Shown piece after piece: positions 21,093-30,196 of a stretch of DNA of 64,000 nt (the first letter of the stretch is position 1; every line of letters starts with the position of its first letter). The stretch spans positions 11,366,001 through 11,430,000 of the forward strand of contig NZ_JAPNKE010000002.1 in the NCBI RefSeq assembly GCF_026626665.1, given 5' to 3'. A program made the position numbers and the translations under genes. The stretch is from Nannocystis pusilla (GTDB lineage Bacteria; Myxococcota_A; Polyangia; Nannocystales; Nannocystaceae). Under the pieces are notes generated by a model, which was not told the origin of the DNA, made no database searches, and saw only the letters and a program-made list of their open reading frames with translations.

Positions 21093-21821
21093 CCCCTCCT
21101 TCAAGTTGGCCAGCGCCTCGCGGGCGTCGACCGGCGTCTGCGTGACGTCGGACAGCACCTTGCCGTCGCGCATCATCACCACGCGGCTGGTGAACTCGGC
21201 GATGTCGGGCTCGTGGGTGACGAGGACGATGGTGATGCCCGAGCGGCCGAGCTCCTGGAACAGCGCCATGATCTCGATGCTGGTGCGCGAGTCGAGGTTG
21301 CCGGTCGGCTCGTCGGCGAGGATGACCTTGGGCCGGTTGACGATCGCGCGGGCGATGGCGACGCGCTGCTGCTGGCCGCCCGACAGCTGCGCCGGCGTGT
21401 GGTCGAGCCGCTTGCCGAGGCCGACCTTCTCCAGCGAGGCGATCGCCCGCTCGCGCCGCTCGGCCGCGCCGACGCCGGCGTACACCATCGGCAGCTCGAC
21501 GTTCTCCTGCGCGCTGGTGCGGGCCAGCAGGTTGAAGCTCTGGAACACGAAGCCCAGCACCTTGTTGCGCACGGTGGCCAGGTCGCCGCGCCCGAGCTTC
21601 GACACCTCCTTGCCGGCCAGCTTGTAGCTGCCGGAGGTCGGGCGGTCGAGGCAGCCGAGGATGTTCATCATCGTCGACTTGCCGGAGCCCGAGGTGCCCA
21701 TGATGCTGACGAACTCGCCCGGCCGGACCGCCAGCGACACGCCGCGCAGCGCCCGGACCTCGACGTCCTCCATCTTGTAGGTCTTGACCAGATCGGTGGC
21801 CTCCAGGATCGGCTCGGACAT
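21093..21821 (-). CDS. ABC transporter ATP-binding protein (MacB/LolD type), stop codon lost by a frame break
   Basis: This is the energy-supplying subunit. It has Walker A (GTSGSGKST), Q-loop (FVFQSFNLL), signature LSGGQQQR, Walker B (KVILADEPTGNLDSR) and H-loop (LVTHEP). The chain begins MSEPILEATDLVKTYKMEDV at 21821 and is complete at about residue 243. The frame then has no stop and runs on inside the permease gene in the wrong phase. The reverse strand reads AAGGAGGGGAATGA. One more G would give KEGE-stop with TGA overlapping the permease ATG (ATGA), the arrangement expected in such operons. I therefore end the gene at 21093. The gene lies between adaptor and permease, 16 bases after the adaptor stop. 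Confidence 0.9.
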
Positions 21822-21836
21822 CGTCGCGCCCTCCGG

Positions 21837-23387
21837 CTAGAAACCACCGCGACGACCGCCGCCGCCACCACCGCCGCCGCCGCGACCGCCACCGCCGCCC
21901 ATCGGGTTGAACGGCGAGGTCGTGGCCGCCTTCGTCGCGGTCTCGCCCCCGGTCGCGCCGACGATCACCTGCATGCCCTCGGTCAGCTCGCCGCCGACGA
22001 TCTCCGTCATCGAGCCGTCGCTGATCCCGATCTGCACCTGCACCGGCTTCGGCTGGCCGTCGACCAGCACCCACACGGTCCGGTTGTTGTTGAGCTCCGA
22101 GCTCTGCCCGCGACGCCGCCGCCGCTCGCCCTTGCTCTCCTCGGCCGGCGCCTCGGCCTTGGCGTCGCCGGGCTTGGCGTCCTCGGGCTTGGCGTCGGCC
22201 TTGGCATCGCCGGCCTTGGCCTCGCTCTTGCTGTCGACTGCCTCGACGGCACCGGCCTTGCCTTCGACGGCCTTGGCGTCCGCGGCCTCGGCCTTGGCCT
22301 CGAGCGCCTCCGTCTTCGCGTCCTCGGCCTTGGCCTCGCCGAAGTCTTCCCCGCGCTTGCCGCCGCGCTTGCCGCTGCGCTCGCCGCCCTCGGGCTTGGG
22401 CGCCAGCGCGGCGATCTTCGGGTCCGACGGCGTGAAGCGGAGCGCCGCGTTGGGCACGGCCAGCGCGTCGCGGCGCTCGTCGACGATGAACGTCACGCTC
22501 GCGGTCATGCCCGGGCGCAGCTTGAGCGCGTCGTTGTCGACGCGGACCACCGCGTCGTAGGTGACCACGTTCTGCAGCGTCAGCGGCGAGTTGCGGATCT
22601 GCGCCACCGTGCCGAAGAAGCGCTCGTTGGGGTAGGCGTCGACGGTGAAGCGGACCTTCATGTCCTGCTTGAGCGCGCCGACGTCGGACTCGGCCACGTT
22701 GGTGTGGACCTCCATCGCCTTGAGGTCCTCGGCGATCGAGAACAGCTGCGGCGCCGACAGCGAGGCCGCGACCGTCTGGCCGACCGACACGTCGCGCGAG
22801 ATCACGACGCCGTCGATCGGCGAGAGGATCGTGGTGTAGAGCAGGTTGACGTCGGCGGTGTCGATCGCCGCCTTGGACACCGCCAGGGCCGCCTGCGCCG
22901 ACTCCACGCTGGCCTTGGCGACCTTGTAGGCCGCGTCCGCGGCGTCGACCTCGGCCTGCGGCGCGACCTTGTCGGCGAACAGCTGCTTGGCGCGCTCGAG
23001 GTTGATGCGCGCGTTCTCGCGGTCGGCGATCGCCCGCGTCACCGCCGCCTGCGACGACTTGTAGCTCGCCTTGGTCTTCATCAGGTCCGACTGGAACAGG
23101 CTCGGATCGATGCGAGCGATCACGTCGCCCTTCTTCACCTCGGAGTTGAAGTCGGCGAACAGCTCGACGATCCGCCCCGACACCTGGCTGCCGACGGCGA
23201 CGGTCTTCACCGGCGAAAGCGTGCCGCTCGCCGTGACCGTCGCGGTCAGCCGCGCGCGCTCGACCGGCTGCGTCCGGTACTCGATCTTCGGCGCCTCGGC
23301 GACGGCGAAGCGCTGGTAAGCATAATAACCGCCAGCGCCGAGGAGCACGACGGTCAGGAGCGGCGCCAGGAAGCGAGGCAGAGCCAT
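21837..23387 (-). CDS. MacA/HlyD-type periplasmic adaptor with charged low-complexity insert
   Basis: This is a periplasmic adaptor of 516 residues from ATG 23387. It has an N-terminal membrane anchor (LAPLLTVVLLGAGGYYAYQ), a barrel-sandwich half (VAVGSQVSGRIVELFADFNS) and a long helical hairpin. The second lipoyl half (TTILSPIDGVVISRDVSVGQ) and a beta-barrel complete the adaptor core. These features match adaptors of MacAB-type efflux pumps. Unusual parts are a stretch of about 110 residues built from E-A-K-A and D-A-K units (residues about 335-440) placed before the last strand domain, and a Gly/Arg tail (about 20 residues, mostly glycine). The insert is probably a flexible or helical spacer that fits a wider periplasm. 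It heads an operon with the ATPase and permease. Confidence 0.9.
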   Translation of the reverse strand: MALPRFLAPLLTVVLLGAGGYYAYQRFAVAEAPKIEYRTQPVERARLTATVTASGTLSPVKTVAVGSQVSGRIVELFADFNSEVKKGDVIARIDPSLFQSDLMKTKASYKSSQAAVTRAIADRENARINLERAKQLFADKVAPQAEVDAADAAYKVAKASVESAQAALAVSKAAIDTADVNLLYTTILSPIDGVVISRDVSVGQTVAASLSAPQLFSIAEDLKAMEVHTNVAESDVGALKQDMKVRFTVDAYPNERFFGTVAQIRNSPLTLQNVVTYDAVVRVDNDALKLRPGMTASVTFIVDERRDALAVPNAALRFTPSDPKIAALAPKPEGGERSGKRGGKRGEDFGEAKAEDAKTEALEAKAEAADAKAVEGKAGAVEAVDSKSEAKAGDAKADAKPEDAKPGDAKAEAPAEESKGERRRRRGQSSELNNNRTVWVLVDGQPKPVQVQIGISDGSMTEIVGGELTEGMQVIVGATGGETATKAATTSPFNPMGGGGGRGGGGGGGGGRRGGF

Positions 23388-23502
23388 GCGTTCGTTGTAC
23401 GTACCTAGCAAACGGCCATGACGCGGGCAACGGGGCCTGCTGCGGAATTACCGCCGGTTTACGTCGCGTTTACAGGTCTCTCTCGTCCAACGCGTAGCTA
23501 CG

Positions 23503-23920
23503 CTACCTTTGGCGCGCTTCTGCGAGGATGTGCACTTCCGCGCCGGAGGGCTTCTCCAGTATTTCTCCAAACGCGGCCGCCTCGTGGTCGAAATGAAGGT
23601 CCGCCAATCTCGAGCTGACCATGCCCGTCGCCTCCACATCGTCGTGGAGGTACTCCTGCAGGATCCGGAAGTCTGCGTGTCCCGTGATCTGCCGGATGAC
23701 GTCGAGGGGGACCCCGGCCAGGCTCATCCGCTGGATTGCTCCGTGTCGCAGCGCGTGTGGGCCCATCTTCGCGCGGATGCCGACCTTGCGGTAAAGGCGC
23801 CTGCAAATTCCCTCGACATGACTTGCGCGGCGTAGAGGGTTGACGGGCGAGCCGGCGCTCTGGAGGCGGACGCGATCGCCCCAGCGGGCGCGCGCGAGGA
23901 CCCATTCGTCGACTTTGGCA
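23503..23920 (-). pseudogene. Tyrosine recombinase (integrase) C-terminal remnant
   Basis: Reverse-strand reading gives KVDEWVLARARWGDR, then GPHALRHGAIQRMSLAGVPL, then VIRQITGHADFRILQEYLHD, ending at 23503. This covers the catalytic core: the second arginine in HALRHG, GH, and the nucleophile tyrosine in LQEYLHD. The N-terminal DNA-binding part and first catalytic arginine are absent. Upstream sequence stays open for some 20 codons but no longer looks like an integrase. I judge it a truncated relic of a phage or island integrase. The low-coding, lower-G+C stretch that follows (24-25.3 kb) fits the end of an inserted element. Confidence 0.75.
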
Positions 23921-24225
23921 GCCGCCGGCCGAACCGTGCGCCTGCGCTGGCTTGGTTGGCTCCGCGATCCCGTAGGTGTTCGAAGTGTTCATTTGGGGAT
24001 TTCGTCGACGGCGTCAGCCGCTTCGATGACCGAAGCTTTCGCGTAGGACCGGTTCTCGGAGAGAGCGGCGCACTTTCGAGCATTGCGGAGGTCGGCTACC
24101 CCGTCTCCTGGCCCGTAGGGGGCATAGACTGCCGCAGGAGCCCGATTCGCGGCAATTCTGCAATTGTCCGGGTTTCGGGCGCAACGTATAACGACTCGTT
24201 CTGCGTCAGAAATGGGGAGTGGACG
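23921..24225. other. Gap between integrase remnant and small secreted gene
   Basis: No gene recognised. Base composition is visibly less G+C-rich than in the flanks and codon usage in all frames is mixed. Confidence 0.45.
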
Positions 24226-24564
24226 ATGCGAGTGCTCAGAGCAGGAACGATGGTATTCACGCTGCTTATCTGCAGCCAGGCTGAAGCAGGTTGGATCAAG
24301 GACCGGATCAATGATGTAAAGCGGATCGTACATGACGTGCCGAAAGCCGTCCTGCCCGTTCAGCCCGGTCATCGATGTTGTGCGCAGGAAGAAGGACCCG
24401 GGCGAGGCGGTGAGGGAACGGTTATCGATACGACTCGAACCTTGACCAACTCTGCCGATCAGGCGTTCGGCCAATTGGCTCAGGCGACAGGTGGCGATTT
24501 CGGTCGCATTGTGGGGCTGGTGGACCCGCGAGCGTCCCCAAGTGACCCTGCTTCTCACGAGTGA
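24226..24564 (+). CDS. Small secreted protein, possibly two frame slips
   Basis: ATG 24226 lies seven bases after GGGGAG and gives MRVLRAGTMVFTLLICSQAE, ending AG before WIKDRINDVKR, a good signal peptide. The chain runs 112 residues. From about 24355 to 24415 the neighbouring frame gives a more protein-like text (FSPVIDVVRRKKDPGEAVRE), after which the first frame is again convincing (VIDTTRTLTNSADQAFGQLA). This suggests a compensating pair of one-base changes. Third positions are less G/C-biased than in most genes here, in keeping with an acquired region. No family recognised. Confidence 0.5.
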   Translation: MRVLRAGTMVFTLLICSQAEAGWIKDRINDVKRIVHDVPKAVLPVQPGHRCCAQEEGPGRGGEGTVIDTTRTLTNSADQAFGQLAQATGGDFGRIVGLVDPRASPSDPASHE

Positions 24565-25304
24565 TCTCCGCTTGCGTAGCGAACGCCCGGCACCCGTCAC
24601 CTTGAACGCAACAGGGATCTGGAAACCTCCGCGGGAGGGTCGTGTCGCGCGTCGTCTCTCCATCAACTGTACGCTGGTCTTTCTCTTCCAATCTTGGAGG
24701 CACGCCCGCCTGCGCTAAGTTGGAACCCACTGCCGCAGCCACAACCAAACATGATGTCGAGATTCTTCCTCGTTGCGTCGTCATGGGGAATTTCTCGAGA
24801 AAAGCGTGCGGCGCCTGGCGTGATAGTCCAGCGGGCAGCTGTAAAGAAATCTAACTGCAGAAGCCCGAGCGGACGAGCAGGATCGGGCGATTCGTGGGCG
24901 CTGCGGCGCGCACTATGGGCCCGGCCAAGATCAACTGGGCGGTCGGCGAACTCGCGGACGATGGGGTCGAAGCTGACGAGGGTGGATCCCGAATCTGGCC
25001 TAACCCGCGTCTTCGAGCTACGCCGGCCTTCAGAAGGCGGACTCGCGCGCACGCGTAGCAGGCATCGTGAGTTTCGCGTTCGCCGCGCTCATGCCTTCGA
25101 CGTGAGTACGCCCCGCATCTACATGCTCAGCATCGGAGGGTGGACGCGATACAGCGGGCCGCTTGTCGGTGAAGGCATGCGGGAGGCCGAGCGCGCGAGC
25201 CGGCCGTCGGTGGCCTAAACAGGTCTCTCGGCGTCGCTCTGCTTGCATAGCAAGTCTTAACGTGCTTGACAGGAACCTAGCGATCTCCGCAAGATCGCTG
25301 CTGC
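24565..25304. other. Low-coding stretch of the accessory region
   Basis: Longer A/T-containing runs appear here than anywhere else in the window, and no frame shows a signal peptide, motif or RBS. This is probably debris of an inserted element. I could not identify an attachment-site repeat. Confidence 0.5.
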
Positions 25305-26513
25305 ATGTCGTCCGGCAGCAGCGAGGTCCACGTGAATCTGCGCGCGGACGGCACGGTCGAGCGCACCCCGATCCTGACCGGGCAGCACACCACGCTCGTC
25401 GTGCATCGTCCGAAGGTCTACACCTCTGAGCCCGCGTGGACCTCATACATGCCTGCGAGCGTGTTGCTGCTGCCGCGGGTCGGTCCTCATCACCCCTGGG
25501 CGGCGCTCGTCGCTTGGTTGCGCCATGGGCAGCAGCATCTTGAGCATGGCGGGCTGATCGTTGGTCACCGGGAGGCGGGGGAGCCGGAGGACTTCGGCGA
25601 ACTTCGCGCACGCGCGGTGTTGCACTTCCTGCGCGACGAGCAGCAGGCGTGGGTCGAGCTCGCCGCCGCGCACGGCCGGGTGCAGGACAGCCAGAGCTAC
25701 CTCGACTACCTCCACCGCGTGGGCGGCTGGCCCACGGAGGTGCCGGCCATCTCCGACGTCGCCGACGCCGCCACGGCGCGCGCCGTCGAGGCGTTCCAGC
25801 GTACGTATAACCTGGCCTTTCGGGCAGACATCTTCGAGGACGGGATCATCGGCGAGCAGACGCTCGGTGCCCTGTTCGAGGTGGCGAAGACCGAGTTCGT
25901 GCATTGGCTGGAGCGCAACGAGACCTCACTCGACTCGCTCCAGTTCTACGACGCCAGCGAGGTGATGCGCGCCGACCCCGGGTATGACGGACGACGTTGG
26001 GCGCAGCTGTTGGCGATCCCGTTCGCAGATCGGTACGAGCTCGCACGCGAGCCCGCAGGGGCCGGCCTCTATCCCATCGCGCGGATGTTGAAGCTGCCTG
26101 TCGCCGAGGCCCACGCGCCGGCCTATCACGTGCTCGAGATCCGTCTGCTAGACGAGTGGGGCCAGCCGCTCGTCCGCCAGGCGTACGAGCTGTCGGTCGC
26201 CGGCGAGACCCGCTTCGGCGAGACTGACGACCAGGGCCTGCTGGCCGAGCCTTACATGCCGCCCGGCACGGTGACCCTCCGTCTCGCCGACGGCGCACCG
26301 GTGCTGTTCCACGACCTCTACCAGATCCGCGACGTCTGTTCGCAGAACGACGACGACGACGACCTGCTCGATCTCGAGGCCGCCCACGACGAGCACATGG
26401 CGGATGACGTAGAGGGCGGCGAAGATCTCGAAGATGTACCGGACGACGAGCAGGTCGACGAGGACGACGACGTCTGGGGCTCTCTCGCCGAGGATGAAGA
26501 GCATGCGCCGTGA
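25305..26513 (+). CDS. Peptidoglycan-binding domain protein with acidic tail, putative secreted effector
   Basis: This 402-residue protein has no signal peptide. Residues about 140-195 contain a peptidoglycan-binding-1-like unit (ATARAVEAFQRTYNL, then IFEDGIIGEQTLGALFEV). Residues about 270-345 form a beta domain (HVLEIRLLDEWGQPLVRQAY, then FGETDDQGLLAEPYMPPGTV) of the type found in proteins delivered by contractile or type VI machines. The last 50 residues are almost all Asp and Glu. I infer a cell-wall-targeting effector or carrier; no cutting residues are obvious. The next gene overlaps its stop, suggesting joint expression as in effector-immunity pairs. The start ATG follows a weak RBS, so the exact start is less sure. 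Confidence 0.65.
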   Translation: MSSGSSEVHVNLRADGTVERTPILTGQHTTLVVHRPKVYTSEPAWTSYMPASVLLLPRVGPHHPWAALVAWLRHGQQHLEHGGLIVGHREAGEPEDFGELRARAVLHFLRDEQQAWVELAAAHGRVQDSQSYLDYLHRVGGWPTEVPAISDVADAATARAVEAFQRTYNLAFRADIFEDGIIGEQTLGALFEVAKTEFVHWLERNETSLDSLQFYDASEVMRADPGYDGRRWAQLLAIPFADRYELAREPAGAGLYPIARMLKLPVAEAHAPAYHVLEIRLLDEWGQPLVRQAYELSVAGETRFGETDDQGLLAEPYMPPGTVTLRLADGAPVLFHDLYQIRDVCSQNDDDDDLLDLEAAHDEHMADDVEGGEDLEDVPDDEQVDEDDDVWGSLAEDEEHAP

Positions 26514-27300
26514 ATCGTTCATGGGTCTATTGTTGATCGCCTGCAACCCGCGGCCGCCGGAGGCCGAGGCGCCCGCGCCCAAATCAGAAGCATCTGCCTC
26601 TCAGGCGGCCCCGGTGGCGGACGCCGTGCATCCTCCTGACGCGGCGCCCGCCAAGTCCGTCGTGGCGTTTGAATCCCCGGCGAAGATCCCCGGCGAGCTC
26701 GCCCCAAACCTCGAGCTCGGCGATGCCGAGCGAGCAGCGGTTACCGCGACTTGTAAAGAACTGGGCCCGGTCGCGCCGCTCCAGTGCGACGCCACCCGCC
26801 CGCTCCCCGACTACTTGCTGGTCCGGCTGTTCGGTCAGGCGCCCTCGATGACGGGCTACCAATGGCACGTCCTCAAGCGAATCGACGGCCGCTGGGTCCG
26901 CATGGAGCTGCCGCTGGATTCGTTCGAGGATGGCGCCGACGCACCGCGCTGGCCGGACATCGTCTGCGCGGTACAGACGCGCGAGCCGAAGCTCGCCCCC
27001 GACCAGGGCGTCGTCCGCGTCATGCACCCCGACCTCAACCTCGATGGCCGCGACGACCTGCTGATCGAGTGCCGCTCGCCCGAAGGCGACCACGACCTGC
27101 GGTACTGCCTGTCCAACCGCAACCTGTGCGAGGAGCGGGTGTGGCTGCGACAGTTCTGGGACGGCAAGCTAGCGATCGACGCCGACGTTGAATTCCGTGA
27201 CGGATGGTTCGTGCGGACGATCCGGACCGACACGCGCAAGCAGCTGAAGGGCGGCAATCTGCGCGTCGAGGGGGTGACGACTCCCGATCCGGGCCGCTGA
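26494..27300 (+). CDS. Lipoprotein overlapping the effector gene, possible immunity protein
   Basis: ATG 26494 (or 26503) lies inside the end of the previous gene. The start MKSMRRESFMGLLLIAC is a short signal peptide with lipobox cysteine, followed by a Pro/Ala/Glu linker. The mature domain of about 200 residues has cysteines at spaced positions and an FG-GAP-like or EF-hand-like motif (HPDLNLDGRDDLLIEC), suggesting calcium binding in a beta fold. A periplasmic lipoprotein made together with a peptidoglycan-targeting protein is the usual form of an immunity factor, but this is inference from order only. The total length is 268 residues from 26494. Confidence 0.6.
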   Translation: MKSMRRESFMGLLLIACNPRPPEAEAPAPKSEASASQAAPVADAVHPPDAAPAKSVVAFESPAKIPGELAPNLELGDAERAAVTATCKELGPVAPLQCDATRPLPDYLLVRLFGQAPSMTGYQWHVLKRIDGRWVRMELPLDSFEDGADAPRWPDIVCAVQTREPKLAPDQGVVRVMHPDLNLDGRDDLLIECRSPEGDHDLRYCLSNRNLCEERVWLRQFWDGKLAIDADVEFRDGWFVRTIRTDTRKQLKGGNLRVEGVTTPDPGR

Positions 27301-27304
27301 GCCG

Positions 27305-27352
27305 TCACAGCCGCTTGCGCAAGCGGACGAGCGCCGCGCGCATCAACTTGGC
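27305..27352 (-). pseudogene. 3'-end relic of a paralogue of the 30197-32640 gene
   Basis: The reverse strand reads AKLMRAALVRLRKRL followed by a stop, nearly the same as AKMMRAAFVRVRKRL at the end of the gene at 30197. The DNA is similar over about 45 bases (GCTTGCGCAAGCGGACGAGC against GCTTGCGCACGCGGACGAAC). Upstream of this the similarity stops, so only the last 15 or so codons of a second copy remain. Confidence 0.6.
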
Positions 27353-27461
27353 GCCAGCGGGGCCGGTGGCAGCTCTTCCAGGCGAACGGGGTCGAGTAGC
27401 CGATCGAACCTGAGGTCTGCGTCTGTTGACGGCGAGGTGGCGCTCCGGCATCCTTGCGCGG

Positions 27462-29423
27462 ATGCTCATACGTTCAATAAACGTCCGCCTCGGCGCGGCC
27501 TTATTGGTCCTCGCGGCTTGTCCGGGCGACGACTCCATCAATCCCACGGCCATGCCGGATTCATCCGGCTCCTTCGGCACCTCGACGGGCGGCGAGACGA
27601 CAGGCGGCAGTCAGCCGACAAGCACAACGGCGCCGACGACGACAGGAGTCGACGAAGCGTCGACCGGCAAGCCGGATTCGTCGACCTCGACGACCTCGTC
27701 GACCTCGACGACCTCGACGACCTCGACGACCTCGACGACGGGAGATCGCTGCCCCGAGCGCCCAGACGGCAACTACAACGACTGTGTCAACGGCGCGCAG
27801 TGCGATGGTCCGGCGCCACTCTGCATCTCCGACGACATGCAGAAACCGAGCTTCGGCGCCTGCTCGCTCACCTGCGACGACGATTGCGACTGCTTCGCCG
27901 ATCCGCAGGACGCCGGCGCAGTCTCGACCTGTGCCGAGATCCTCGAGGGCGGCGAGAAAGCGTGCGTGCTCGACTGTGCGGGCGGCAAGACATGCCCATC
28001 CGGCATGTCCTGCCACCCGAACTTCGACGTGTGCGTGTTCATGATCGACGAGCCCGCAGACAACACCGGCACGACCGGCGACAGCGGTAGCAGCGACGGC
28101 TCGACTGGCGATCTCCCGCCCAACTGCGGCGACGGCGAACTCGACGTCGGAGAGCAGTGCGACGATGGCAACATCGACGATGACGACGCGTGTCCGTCGA
28201 CCTGCCTCACCGCCAAGTGTGGCGACGGCTTCGTGCGGGCCGGCGTCGAGGCGTGCGACGACGGCAACGCCGACAACCTCGACGCCTGCACGAACGCGTG
28301 CATCGCCGCGCAGTGCGGCGACAAGTACGTGTGGGCGGGCGTCGAGGAGTGCGACGACGGCAACATCAAAGACAACGACGGCTGCGAGGCGAACTGCAGC
28401 ATCACCCCGGGGTGGTCACTGTGGCAGCGCTCGCACTACGCCAGCGGCGCTTACGTTAACGGCTCCGCGCTCGACGCCCAGGGTAACATCGTTGTCGTGC
28501 TCGGGCACGCCGAGAACTTCGGCGGCCTTCATCGGGTCGCCAACAGCAACGGCGACATCACGCAGATTGCGCTCGGCTTCGACTATTTCCCGCAGGGCGT
28601 CGACGTCGCCGACAACGGCGACCTGCTGCTGGTGGGGTACCGCGTCGGGCCGAGCACGATCGTCGTGGAACGACGTGACGCCGCCGGCGAGCCGATCTGG
28701 GAGCAAGAGTACTCCGGGATGTTCGGCGGGTTCGCGTACCGCATCGCCGAGGACACGGACGGCGCGATCGTGGCCGTCGGCGCGGCGAAAAAGAATAGCG
28801 GGCAAGCGGCGTGGATCCGCAAGTACACTCCTGACGGCGCGACGGTGTGGACCGCGCTGCACGAGGCCGGGCAGTCTTCCTCCACCGCCCACGCGGTCGG
28901 GTTCGATGGGCAGAACGACATCCTGGTCACGGGTAGCTCGCATGGCGACATCTGGGTCGCCAAGTACTCGTCGGCTGGCGCGCTTTTGTGGGAGCACACC
29001 AACCCCAACCCGCCGGCCAGCTCCAACGGCGAGAAGGGGCTGGCAATCGTGGCGCGGCCCGGCGGCGACATTGTCGTCGGCGGCATGTTGGCGACGATGA
29101 GCGGCATCGAGGTCATGTGGGTCGCGGCGTACAGCGACGCGGGCGCGCAGAAGTGGGCGAAGACCTATTCAAGCCCGCTCGGGATCGTCCACGGCGTCGC
29201 GGTCGACCAGGACGACAACATCTTCTACGCTGGGCACGAGTCTAACTCACAGGTAACGATCCGGAAGTTGAACCCGGTCGGCGACACCTTGTGGGTCAAG
29301 AAGCTCCAAGTCGGCACGAGCCAGAGCGGCCGGACGGTCGAGCTTGATCAGCAGGGTTTCGTCATGGTTACCGGAAGACGATCCCAGGACGCGACCCTGT
29401 GGGCCGGCAAGTTCTACCCATGA
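27462..29423 (+). CDS. Large surface lipoprotein with Cys-rich DUF4215-like repeats and a beta-propeller
   Basis: ATG 27462 gives MLIRSINVRLGAALLVLAAC, a signal peptide with lipobox cysteine, for a 653-residue protein. A linker of about 75 residues rich in Thr/Ser/Gly follows, coded partly by a nine-base-type repeat near 27680-27740. A Cys-rich part comes next (DCVNGAQCDGPAPLC, then CDDDCDCFADPQD). Three repeats of the CGDG-x-GEQCDDGN type follow at residues about 225-325, known from myxobacterial surface proteins. The C-terminal 320 residues consist of repeating blades (DAQGNIVVVLG, then VDVADNGDLLLVGYR, then VDQDDNIFYAGHE) like an SBBP-type beta-propeller. Probably an outer-surface adhesive or sensory protein. 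A relic of another gene lies just upstream. Confidence 0.85.
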   Translation: MLIRSINVRLGAALLVLAACPGDDSINPTAMPDSSGSFGTSTGGETTGGSQPTSTTAPTTTGVDEASTGKPDSSTSTTSSTSTTSTTSTTSTTGDRCPERPDGNYNDCVNGAQCDGPAPLCISDDMQKPSFGACSLTCDDDCDCFADPQDAGAVSTCAEILEGGEKACVLDCAGGKTCPSGMSCHPNFDVCVFMIDEPADNTGTTGDSGSSDGSTGDLPPNCGDGELDVGEQCDDGNIDDDDACPSTCLTAKCGDGFVRAGVEACDDGNADNLDACTNACIAAQCGDKYVWAGVEECDDGNIKDNDGCEANCSITPGWSLWQRSHYASGAYVNGSALDAQGNIVVVLGHAENFGGLHRVANSNGDITQIALGFDYFPQGVDVADNGDLLLVGYRVGPSTIVVERRDAAGEPIWEQEYSGMFGGFAYRIAEDTDGAIVAVGAAKKNSGQAAWIRKYTPDGATVWTALHEAGQSSSTAHAVGFDGQNDILVTGSSHGDIWVAKYSSAGALLWEHTNPNPPASSNGEKGLAIVARPGGDIVVGGMLATMSGIEVMWVAAYSDAGAQKWAKTYSSPLGIVHGVAVDQDDNIFYAGHESNSQVTIRKLNPVGDTLWVKKLQVGTSQSGRTVELDQQGFVMVTGRRSQDATLWAGKFYP

Positions 29424-29837
29424 GCGCGGCCCCAACCCGCGCTCACATGGCCTGGTACTTCAGACGCGGGCGTCGCTGGCAAACCTAACCAACAAGTTCT
29501 GACCCATCCTCGCCAAGAGCCCCTCCGCTGCCAGAACACCGCGGATCTCCACACGGAGGGGTTTGGGCGGGGAGGGAGATTTGCCGCGGGTTGCCTCTGG
29601 GTGCCTCTGGTGCCACAGATCTGCCCCAAAACTCGGATCCTGCTGGTATTCCGGCCGCCGTGGGCAACCATATTCGGCCCCTCCCTGAGTTTGCTCTAGC
29701 CTTCGGCAGCAGACCCTTCAGCACGAGGACACTCAGCAGCCTCTGGCTGCCAACGTCTTCCGGGATGCATCGCTGGTCGTGCGTGCGGCGTCGACGTAAC
29801 TCGGACGGGCGCCGCGGGCGGTGGTTTCGGAAGGGAG
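29424..29837. other. Intergenic stretch, probable debris
   Basis: No gene with an RBS or family motif. The sequence runs up to the nuclease-like fragment and may hold its decayed 5' part, but no frame is convincing. Confidence 0.45.
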
Positions 29838-30128
29838 ATGTTCAGCGATATCTACATCCCGCAGCGAGGGCAACTCATCGAGGCGAAGGGGGTGGTCACC
29901 CGGGAGGCTATCCGCATGGCGATTGGCCAGCTTCTCGACTACCGCCGCTTCGCCCCGGAGGAGACACGCCTTGCAGTACTACTGCCGCGGCATCCTGGGC
30001 CTGATCTCGAGGCCTTGCTGGCGAGCGTGGAGATCGCATGCATCTGGCGAAAGGCGGAGCAAGGGTTTAGCGACAATGCGAATAACGAGTTTGTCGGAGG
30101 TCCAGGCGATCCGGGATCTGCGAGCTGA
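29838..30128 (+). pseudogene. PD-(D/E)XK-type nuclease fragment
   Basis: The translation reads MFSDIYIPQRGQLIEAKG, then TREAIRMAIGQLLDYRRF, then TRLAVLLPRHPGPDLEALLA, ending with GFSDNANNEFVGG. D, E-x-K and Q stand in the order of the PD-(D/E)XK nuclease core (D in SDIY, E and K in IEAKG, Q in IGQLLDY). The rest matches the C-terminal end of restriction-like endonucleases that I have seen with this pattern. Only about 95 residues are left and no N-terminal domain can be found upstream, so I treat it as a remnant. A short functional protein is not excluded. Confidence 0.6.
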
Positions 30129-30196
30129 CCGGGACGTCTCGCCGCGATTACCGACCCGCGTGGTGACGACCATCTTCGAGCCGGGACGCTGTTTCG

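Noticed and set aside
27990..28018. A hairpin-like ACATGCCCATCCGGCATGTCC stretch resembling the mini-hairpins
   Set aside because: It lies inside the lipoprotein gene in a conserved Cys-coding stretch and is not in the 14-base register. I treat it as chance.
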